The notes under the pieces: model-generated | What the model was told of the DNA's origin: nothing | The model's database searches: none | What the model saw: the letters and a program-made list of their open reading frames with translations, nothing else | NCBI RefSeq assembly: GCF_016583905.1 | Contig: NZ_NRRY01000041.1 | Location: 1 to 47,104 of the forward strand | Source: Lamprobacter modestohalophilus | GTDB lineage: Bacteria > Pseudomonadota > Gammaproteobacteria > Chromatiales > Chromatiaceae | DNA: 47,104 nucleotides | Direction of reading: 5' to 3' | Program-made: the position numbers and the translations under genes | In this document: piece after piece, positions 34,078 to 40,877 of the stretch | How the letters are laid out: each line of letters begins with the position of its first letter | How positions within the stretch are numbered: the stretch's first letter is position 1

Positions 34078-35100
34078 TCAGGGCGACTGGAAGAAGCGGT
34101 AGTCGTCGTAACGCACGATGGCGCCATCGGCAAGCACCTGCTCGACGAAGAAACCGTCGCGCGTCAGCTCGCCCTCACGCACCTTAGCGCCATTCAGATA
34201 GACGAAGCGCCGCACGGGGTCATCGTCGTAGACATGAACCGTCATTAGGAACGGCGGAAGCTGGCGACGCAAGCTGGAAGACAGCGGCGCCGGCCGCTCG
34301 CCCGATGCGACCTGGCGGTCATTCTGGGCGCGATTGCCGATGCTGCGTTCGGTCGATTTCGGCGCCGCAGCATTGCGACGCACCGCCTCTGCATCCCGGC
34401 TCGCGCTGGCTGCAGGGCTAGCCCCACCGGATTGAAATGTCCGCTTGAAGTCCTCAATCTCGGCGATCAGCTCCGGTGGGACCGGGGCGTAGTCACGCTC
34501 AGGCTGAGCATTGCCAGCGCTCGGTTGACGGCGCTCGATCGAAGGAGACGCATCAGGCCCGAGCACCGCGCGTCTCAGCTCATCGGCACCGCGCGGGAGG
34601 CGCTCACCCGGCTTTGGCGCTGCCGGCACGACCAGCACCTGCGGCTCGACACTGAGGTCTTCGGGGTCACTGAGTCGCAGCGGCGACGCCGGCGAAGCGC
34701 TTGAGGCGGTCGCAGCCCCAACCCCAGCGCCCACTGCGCCCGGAACAGAGGCTGCTTGCAGCGCCGCACCCTCAGGCCTGCTGCTGCCATCAGCCAATCC
34801 CCCATCGGAATCAGCGTCTGGCCCAGCAGCCGAGCGCTGCCCCAAGCCGACGCCGGCACTGATGCCTTGCTCAAGCTCGCCGCTGAGCAGCGACGAAGCA
34901 TCGGGAGCCGTGGTTGGACGCAGCGCGGCGTAGATCGCAACCACCACCGCAAGCGCAGCCAGCCCAACGGCCGTGAACACCCAGGGCTGGGTACGGGTGG
35001 GCTCAAGTGGGTCTTCGAACGCCGTCGCCTGCAGACGCGGCACCTGACCCATCTCGCGCTCCTGCTGCGATTTCTTCAGTGCTTCCAGGATGTACGACAT
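34078..35100 (-). CDS. gspB: General secretion pathway protein B
   Basis: 340 residues. The cytoplasmic start MSYILEALKKSQQEREMGQV is diagnostic of GspB/ExeB. A single transmembrane helix follows (VFTAVGLAALAVVVAIYAAL), then a long alanine/proline/serine-rich periplasmic linker and the conserved C-terminal beta domain: LMTVHVYDDDPVRRFVYLNG, KVREGELTRDGFFVEQVLAD. In Aeromonas, ExeA-ExeB form an inner-membrane complex that helps the ExeD secretin pass and assemble beyond the peptidoglycan. gspA lies upstream on the same strand with about 110 bp between. No other type II secretion genes are in the window. Confidence 0.9.
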   Translation of the reverse strand: MSYILEALKKSQQEREMGQVPRLQATAFEDPLEPTRTQPWVFTAVGLAALAVVVAIYAALRPTTAPDASSLLSGELEQGISAGVGLGQRSAAGPDADSDGGLADGSSRPEGAALQAASVPGAVGAGVGAATASSASPASPLRLSDPEDLSVEPQVLVVPAAPKPGERLPRGADELRRAVLGPDASPSIERRQPSAGNAQPERDYAPVPPELIAEIEDFKRTFQSGGASPAASASRDAEAVRRNAAAPKSTERSIGNRAQNDRQVASGERPAPLSSSLRRQLPPFLMTVHVYDDDPVRRFVYLNGAKVREGELTRDGFFVEQVLADGAIVRYDDYRFFQSP

Positions 35101-35149
35101 AGGACGTTTAGGTGAATCTCACGCGATGCGTTTTCCAGGCTGGCGCCGC

Positions 35150-35190
35150 GCGATGAGCATTAGAGCGATGAGCATTAGAGCGACGAGCCA
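35150..35190. repeat. 15-bp tandem repeat between gspA and gspB
   Basis: GCGATGAGCATTAGA occurs twice in tandem (35150-35164, 35165-35179), followed by a partial third copy GCGACGAGCC. It sits in the roughly 110-bp gap between the gspA stop and the gspB start, where it might affect coupling of the two genes. Confidence 0.7.
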
Positions 35191-35211
35191 ATCCAGGAGG
35201 GATCGGTGTCA

Positions 35212-37122
35212 TCAGGGACTTCGAGACTGGCTGAGACGCGGGATTTCGCTATCGGCGAGCGCATTGTTCAGCAGGATCAGGGTGCGCGGCCCGGCGATGC
35301 CATCGACCGCGAGTCCACGACCGGCCTGAAACTCCCGCACCGCCGCCTTCAGATTGGCGTCGTAGCGCGGACTGCTCGTGTCGGTCAATGATGCGTCAGG
35401 CAGCGCCGCGAGCTGCGCTCTGAGCCAGCGCACCGTATCGCCGGACGTACCCGGGCCGATCATCCGCACGCCATCTGGTGGCAGTCGCCACAGCATCAGC
35501 ACATCCCCGGACCAGCGCTCATCGAGCGTCGCGATCGGCACCCGGCGCAGCGTCTCGCCGCGCTGGAGCACGGCAAACTCGTCATCGATACCAGTGATCA
35601 GCGCATATCGCTCTTGACCATCGATCAGCAGCTGCAGCACCGCAGGGCGATCGAACAGCCGCAGGTCGCTCCAGCGTTCACGAGAACGCTCGCACTCTAG
35701 TCCCAGGGTGGACATGCCGTAGCAATCCGCAGCCTCTTCTGGCGTATGGCCCCAGCGCTGCACCAGTGCCGAGACCGACTCGCCCTCATCCAATAACAGC
35801 GCTGGCAGCTCGCCGATCTCCGCCTCCGGAACCTGAGGGGTGATCCGCGCGAGCGCGATGCGTGGGATACCCTGACCGGTCTCGGCCAGCGGCGTCGCGG
35901 CCGATTCCGCAGTGGCTGCGCTCAGCTCGGCTCCAGCCTGCTCCGCAGAGACCGCCTCAGGGTCGATCGCCGCGACCTGGTTAGCCTCGGACGTCTCTGC
36001 AGCCTCTGCAGCTAGGCTCGCGGAATCGGTGTCGTTTGCCGCCATCAGCGCGCCGTCGGCGGCGGTCTTATCGGCCGTGTCGCCCGACTCCGGGTCACCG
36101 TCAGTGTCGGCATCGGCATCGGCAGCGTCCGCCAACTGCGCTGCCTCATCATCGACGCTCAATTCGGCCCAGACCTTAGCGACACGATCAAGCTGCAGCT
36201 GTGTGCGCTCCAACAGACCAGAGGCACCAAGCCAGCCGCCAAGACCAAGGGCCAAGACCAGGGCCGCGGCCATCGCCCATTGCGGCTGGCGGCGCGAGCG
36301 TTGCCGCGGTTGCTCGCCACCGAGCAGCTCGTGCGCGGCTCGACGCACAATGGCGGGCGTGACCTGCATGCGCCGACTCACCGCGGCACCAAGCAGGGAG
36401 CGGTCGCAGATCAGGTTGATCAACCGTGGCACACCGCGCGATCGCCGATGCACCTCGCGCAGCGCCGCGGCGCTGAACAGTGGCCGCTGCACACCGGCAA
36501 CCGTAATCCGGTGATCGACATAGTTCGCGGTCTCGCGCGCCGACAGCGGGCTCAGATGGAAGCGTGCAGTGATGCGCTGGTTGAGCTGACGCAGCTCCTG
36601 CGAGGCCAGGATCTCGCGCAGCTCGGGCTGGCCGATGAGAAAGATCTGCAGCAGCTTCTGCTTCGAGGTCTCGAGGTTGGTCAGCAGCCGCACCTGCTCG
36701 AGCACCCGCGGACGCAGATTCTGCGCCTCATCGATCACCACCACAGGATGACGACCCCGTGCATGGGCATCAAGCAGAAAGCTGTTCAACCGATCCACCA
36801 GCACCTTGACCGAGTCATGGTGCTCAGGCGTCGCAACGCCAAATTCTTGGCAGATCGCATGCATCAGCTCGATCGCCGTCATCGCCGGGTTCAACACCAG
36901 CGCAACGTCAACCTGCTCCGGGGTCTGCTCTAAGAATGCACGGCAGATGGTGGTCTTGCCGGTACCGACCTCGCCCGTCAGCAAGACGAAGCCACCGTTC
37001 TCACCGGCACCATAGAGCAGGTGCGCGAGTGCCTCCCGGTGCTGCTCGCTGAGAAACAGGTACTGCGGGTCGGGGGTGATCGAGAAGCTGGCTTCGCTAA
37101 GGCCGAAATAGTTAAGGTACAC
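35212..37122 (-). CDS. gspA: General secretion pathway protein A (ExeA-like AAA ATPase)
   Basis: 636 residues. It starts MYLNYFGLSEASFSITPDPQ, typical of GspA/ExeA. The AAA+ domain has Walker A LLTGEVGTGKTT, Walker B VVVIDEAQNL and sensor IFLIGQPELREIL. After LINLICDRSLLGA and a transmembrane helix (about residues 280-300) comes a periplasmic part with an acidic low-complexity stretch (DAADADADTDGDPESGDTAD), a peptidase-C39-like region (YALITGIDDEFAVLQ) and a C-terminal peptidoglycan-binding domain (RYDANLKAAVREFQAGRGLA VDG). This matches its role of coupling ATP hydrolysis to peptidoglycan handling for secretin assembly with GspB. It is divergent from dabB with 215 bp in between. Confidence 0.92.
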   Translation of the reverse strand: MYLNYFGLSEASFSITPDPQYLFLSEQHREALAHLLYGAGENGGFVLLTGEVGTGKTTICRAFLEQTPEQVDVALVLNPAMTAIELMHAICQEFGVATPEHHDSVKVLVDRLNSFLLDAHARGRHPVVVIDEAQNLRPRVLEQVRLLTNLETSKQKLLQIFLIGQPELREILASQELRQLNQRITARFHLSPLSARETANYVDHRITVAGVQRPLFSAAALREVHRRSRGVPRLINLICDRSLLGAAVSRRMQVTPAIVRRAAHELLGGEQPRQRSRRQPQWAMAAALVLALGLGGWLGASGLLERTQLQLDRVAKVWAELSVDDEAAQLADAADADADTDGDPESGDTADKTAADGALMAANDTDSASLAAEAAETSEANQVAAIDPEAVSAEQAGAELSAATAESAATPLAETGQGIPRIALARITPQVPEAEIGELPALLLDEGESVSALVQRWGHTPEEAADCYGMSTLGLECERSRERWSDLRLFDRPAVLQLLIDGQERYALITGIDDEFAVLQRGETLRRVPIATLDERWSGDVLMLWRLPPDGVRMIGPGTSGDTVRWLRAQLAALPDASLTDTSSPRYDANLKAAVREFQAGRGLAVDGIAGPRTLILLNNALADSEIPRLSQSRSP

Positions 37123-37337
37123 GGTTGGACCTGCGCAACTGCGCGGACGAAGGACAAGGCCTGCGCCGGGGCTTAGTATCGACTTGAGCCTCTATCATAA
37201 GACTCGCGCGATTTTGCTGCACCCTTTTGGCGCCGATGGACACCGATCCTGATAGAATTTCGGTTGATCTGTCAGCAGCGCCGATGCGCAAGCGCACAGA
37301 CGCCATCGCAATCCGACACCCTCGCCCGCGCTAAACC

Positions 37338-39017
37338 ATGGTCTCGTTGGCTTACGCCCTGCCCCTGCTGATGCTCGCCTCGGCACTGGCCGTTCGGCTC
37401 AGTGCGTCGCGCCTCGGTCCATTCATCGCGCGCATTAGCGTCGGCGCTAGCGCTATGACGCTCGCGATTGCAATCATCCTCTTCGGCGTCCAACTGAGCG
37501 CTGAGAGCGGTCGGTTAGTCAATACCGGGCTTGGGCTGTTTACCCTCTACGTCGACTGGCTGAGCACCCTGATGGCGCTCTTGGTCAGCGGCGTCAGCCT
37601 GGTGGTGCACGTCTTCTCGGTGCGCTACATGCAGGATGACCCGGCCTATACCCGCTACTTCATGCTGCTCGATGGCATCGTCGCGGTCATCCTGCTGATG
37701 GTAATGTCCGGCGACCTGCTCACGCTGCTGCTGGCTTGGCATCTGATTGGGGTCTTGCTCTATTTCCTGCTCAACCACGATACGCGCCGCCCCGCAGCCA
37801 CACGCTACGCCTTCTGGACCCTGTTCACACACCGCTTCGGCGACCTGCCACTGCTCGCCGCCGTGGCGCTCATCTACCACGCCTTCGGCACCCTGACCCT
37901 GCCCGAGGTGTTCGCAGCGATGGCCGCGGCACCGAACACCACCACGCTGCTCGGACTGCCGCTCGCTGAGACCCTTGGTGTGCTGATCCTGCTCGCGGCC
38001 TTCGCCAAGTCAGCACAGTTCCCGCTGCATACCTGGCTGCCCTACACCATGGACGGGCCAACCCCGGTCTCGGCATTGATGCATGCCGGCATCGTCAACT
38101 CCGGCGGCTTCCTGATCAACCGCTTCGCGCCGGTCTTCGTGCATACCGAGGGCGTGCTCCTGCTTGCCTTCGCGGTTGGTCTCATCACCACCATCATGGG
38201 CTCGCTGATGATGTTGATGTAGAGCGACATCAAGAAGGCGCTGGGCTACTCGACCATGGGCCAGATGGGCTACATGGTGATGGAGTGCGGGCTGGGCGCC
38301 TTCTCGCTGGCGATCTACCATCTCATTGCGCATGGTGTGTTCAAGGCGACGTTGTTCCTCGGCTCCGGCGCCATCATTGGCAACGCGCGCAAGGACCCGA
38401 ATATCCCCGAGGGCGAGATCTATCAGTTCATGGTCGAGCGCAAGGTGCCGCATCCACCGGTCTCTTGGGTGATCTTTGCCGGCATCACCATCACCGTGCC
38501 GCTGCTGATCGTCTTTGGCGCCCATCAGCTGGTTGACGAAGGCTTCCTGCATCATCAGGGCGCGCTCATCCTGCTGCTGTTCGGCTGGATCACCGGCGCT
38601 CAAACCCTGTTCTTCGTCTACAAGATCGGCGGCGAGCGGCCGTTTACGGCGCTGCTCTACGTCATCCTCTCGTTTGGTTTGGTCATCATGACCTACGTGC
38701 TGGTCGGTCACGCCTTCGACGCCCTGCTCTATCCCGATCCGGCGTTTCGCGAGGCCCTGTATGCGGCCGCCTCGGTCAACTTTACCTCGTTCCTGCTCGT
38801 GCTCATGCTGCTGATCGCCCTGATCGCCGGTGGCTGGCTGATGGTGTTCCGCTCCACGGCCGAGCGGCAACCGCTGAATCGACGCTGGCGCGGGGTCTAT
38901 CTGAACCTCTATGCGCTGATGTCACGCGAGTTCTACATCGCCGACCTCTACAGTCGGGCTGGTGAGACGATCCTAGCGGCCTCGAAGCGTGTCAATACGC
39001 TGTTGCGCTGGGTCTGA
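37338..39017 (+). pseudogene. dabB: DabB-type proton-conducting transporter (NuoL/MrpA-like) with an in-frame amber codon
   Basis: Read through one TAG at 38220-38222 (codon 295), the frame encodes about 559 residues with some 14 membrane helices of the NuoL/MrpA antiporter type: LTLLLAWHLIGVLLYFL, AAFAKSAQFPLHTWLPYTMD GPTPVSALMHAGIVN, and, right at the stop, [22 protein letters not shown] (relatives read QSDIKK). A CAG to TAG change explains it. In DAB systems this subunit is thought to supply the proton gradient to the DUF2309 subunit. A restart at ATG 38256 would make only the C-terminal half. It is the first gene of the operon. Either a real loss-of-function mutation or a sequencing error. 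Confidence 0.85.
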
Positions 39018-39068
39018 CGCATGCGAGCTGAGCACTGATGAAACCGATGCTGACACGATGCTGAGCCG

Positions 39069-39869
39069 ATGCTGACCTTGCTCTGTTTCCTGCTTGCCGG
39101 TCTGCTGCTGCCGCTGTTTCCGCTGAGCATCGGGGTCAACCTGTTGCTCCAGTATGCGGACGATGGACTGTTGAGTAGGCCCCTGGTGCAAGCCGCGCTG
39201 ATGCTGCTGATGCCGCTGGTCGGTGTCGGCCTGATCGCCTTGGGCCTCGCGCTGGCCAAGACCGACGGCAGCCCCTCGGCCTTGATCACCCCGTTCGCGC
39301 TCTGGGGCGGCGCGACCTCGGTCTTCTATGCCTTCCGCATGCTGAGCGCGCGCGATGGGCGGATCTGGCTGGCGCAGCTCTATACATCGGCGCTGGCTCT
39401 GATCTGGGTCGGCATCGCACACGAGGTGCCACCCTTGCTGCCGGCCTTAGGGCTGGCGCTACCGCTACTGCCCTTACTGTTCCTGTTCGACAGCCTGGCA
39501 CGCCGGTTTGGCATCGCCCGTGTCGGTCTCTACCCAGGGCTCGGCCTGCGCATGCCGCAGTTTTCGACCCTGTTCGTCATCGCCGTGCTGGTCGCCGTCG
39601 CGGTGCCCTTCTCGCCCGGCTTCTTCGCCATTGCCGACCTCGCCTTTGGCGGTGTCGGCAGGAACGAGCTGTTCACCCTGCTGCCGCTTGGCATCTCCTG
39701 GCTGCTCTGGACCTGGGCCGGCATCAACCTGCTGACCGGCATCGTCTTCGGCATCCCGCGCGACGATCTGCGCTACCGCGATCTCAAGCCGGCAGGCGCT
39801 GCGGCGCACGGCGCTGGCATGCTCGCGCTGGCGATCTTTGGACTCTTTTTGGTAGAGCGCGCGCTATGA
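39069..39869 (+). CDS. DAB-operon membrane protein (NADH dehydrogenase subunit-like)
   Basis: 266 residues, strongly hydrophobic, with about seven to eight membrane segments (LTLLCFLLAGLLLPLFPLSI, LVQAALMLLMPLVGVGLIAL, FVIAVLVAVAVPFSPGFFAI, LLPLGISWLLWTWAGINLL). It ends in a short polar patch (RDDLRYRDLKPAG) before a last helix. I do not find a named domain. It lies 51 bp after dabB and overlaps dabA-N by 4 nt (ATGA), so it belongs to this operon and is most likely a membrane partner of DabB. It resembles extra membrane subunits seen in some DUF2309 operons; that comparison is from memory. Confidence 0.7.
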   Translation: MLTLLCFLLAGLLLPLFPLSIGVNLLLQYADDGLLSRPLVQAALMLLMPLVGVGLIALGLALAKTDGSPSALITPFALWGGATSVFYAFRMLSARDGRIWLAQLYTSALALIWVGIAHEVPPLLPALGLALPLLPLLFLFDSLARRFGIARVGLYPGLGLRMPQFSTLFVIAVLVAVAVPFSPGFFAIADLAFGGVGRNELFTLLPLGISWLLWTWAGINLLTGIVFGIPRDDLRYRDLKPAGAAAHGAGMLALAIFGLFLVERAL

Positions 39870-40666
39870 GCAGCAGTTCCAAGTCTGCATCAGCCCGGGC
39901 AGCGGGGGCCGACTCGGCTCGCAAGTCCACACCTGAATCGGCGACCGCAGACGTAGTCCATGACGCATCAGTGGACCTGTCAAAGCGTGAGCTAGAGGGC
40001 TTGTCAATGAATGCGTCAACAACGGGCGCGCTACAGAGCGCGTCGACGGATACTTCATCGGGCGACACCGCGACCGGCGCGCTGTCGACGCCAAGCCTCG
40101 GCCAACGCCTCAAGATCCGCTCGATGGTGACCATGGCCGGTGAGGTCCTGCCGTTCTTCTGGCCGATGCGCAACTTCATCCATCACAACCCGCTGCATGG
40201 CCTTGAGCATCTGCCGTTCGAGCAGGCCGTCGCCGAGGCCAGCCGCCTATTCCACGCCCGCGGCTGGCTGCGCCGCACCGAGTACCAACGCCTGCTTGCC
40301 GAGGGCGATATCGACCTCGACACCCTTGAATCCTTGGTCAGTGACCAGGTCGATGCTTGGCTGCGTGACAATGGTGCCGAGCCCGCACAAGAACCCAAGC
40401 AAGAGGCCGAATGGGAGCCCGAGCAGCAGCCAAAGCAAGACCAAGAGCAGGAGCCAGACCAGGAGCCAAACCAGGAGGCAGAGCGAGGCATAAACCGGGA
40501 TCTGGAGCAGGACCCAGCCTCCGAAAACAGCGTCCTGCTCAAGCGCCTGCTGATGGCGATGCTCACCGCACTCGACCAGCCTGCGCCCGGCGACCGCGCG
40601 CCCTGTGCCGAAGAGGTATTGGCCTGCTTGCGCGATCCGATGGTCCGACGCTATGAACGCAGCTAG
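39866..40666 (+). CDS. dabA: DabA (DUF2309) N-terminal part, separate ORF
   Basis: 266 residues. After about 90 residues rich in S, T and A comes the conserved N-terminal DUF2309 block: MVTMAGEVLPFFWPMRNFIH HNPLHGLEHLPFEQAV, then RGWLRRTEYQRLLAEGDIDL. From residue about 172 a repeat tract of E, P and Q (PDQEPNQEAER and similar 12-nt units) interrupts the protein. It then resumes with LLKRLLMAMLTALDQPAPGD and EEVLACLRDPMVRRYERS and stops at TAG 40664. The next part of DabA is in the same frame but begins only at 40874, after four stops. The ATG overlaps the preceding gene (ATGA). It carries none of the zinc ligands, so it should need the C-terminal ORF to work. Confidence 0.8.
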   Translation: MSSSSKSASARAAGADSARKSTPESATADVVHDASVDLSKRELEGLSMNASTTGALQSASTDTSSGDTATGALSTPSLGQRLKIRSMVTMAGEVLPFFWPMRNFIHHNPLHGLEHLPFEQAVAEASRLFHARGWLRRTEYQRLLAEGDIDLDTLESLVSDQVDAWLRDNGAEPAQEPKQEAEWEPEQQPKQDQEQEPDQEPNQEAERGINRDLEQDPASENSVLLKRLLMAMLTALDQPAPGDRAPCAEEVLACLRDPMVRRYERS

Positions 40667-40877
40667 CGCCAAGTCCAAAGTCAGCCCTCAGCATGACGTC
40701 AGCGCTCAACATCAAGTGCGCGCCAAAGGTCAGGCAAACGCCAAGCTGCTGAACAACGCCAAGCTACCGACCAACGTGAAGCTGCTAAACGACATCAAGC
40801 TGCCGGCCAACGCTAAGCCGCTGGATCACGCCAATCTGTGGGTTATTGCCGGCACTAAACCGGAGTCAGCGAGATGA
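40653..40877 (+). CDS. Small overlapping ORF between the dabA halves, built from 18-bp repeats
   Basis: 74 codons in another frame. ATG 40653 lies 14 nt inside the end of dabA-N, and its TGA (40875-40877) overlaps the ATG of dabA-C (ATGA). The middle is a six-residue repeat, NAKLLN-NAKLPT-NVKLLN-DIKLPA-NAKPLD, basic and hydrophobic. No domain is known. The overlaps on both sides would allow translational coupling from the first to the second DabA half, so the ORF may act as a coupling leader or encode a bridging peptide. Equally it may be an accident of a repeat expansion that split dabA. Confidence 0.4.
   Translation: MNAASAKSKVSPQHDVSAQHQVRAKGQANAKLLNNAKLPTNVKLLNDIKLPANAKPLDHANLWVIAGTKPESAR
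40737..40838. repeat. 18-bp tandem repeat inside the dabA split
   Basis: Five 18-bp units of the type AACGCCAAGCTGCTGAAC (40737, 40755, 40773, 40791, 40809) are followed by a partial sixth. Positions vary mostly at the second and third codon bases. The tract lies wholly between the two DUF2309 coding parts and is the likeliest cause of the split. Confidence 0.8.

Noticed and set aside
33750-34133. Minus-strand ORF rich in Gln, Thr and Ile
   Set aside because: It is the antisense reading of the rapA end and the hexanucleotide repeat; no domain or start signal supports it.
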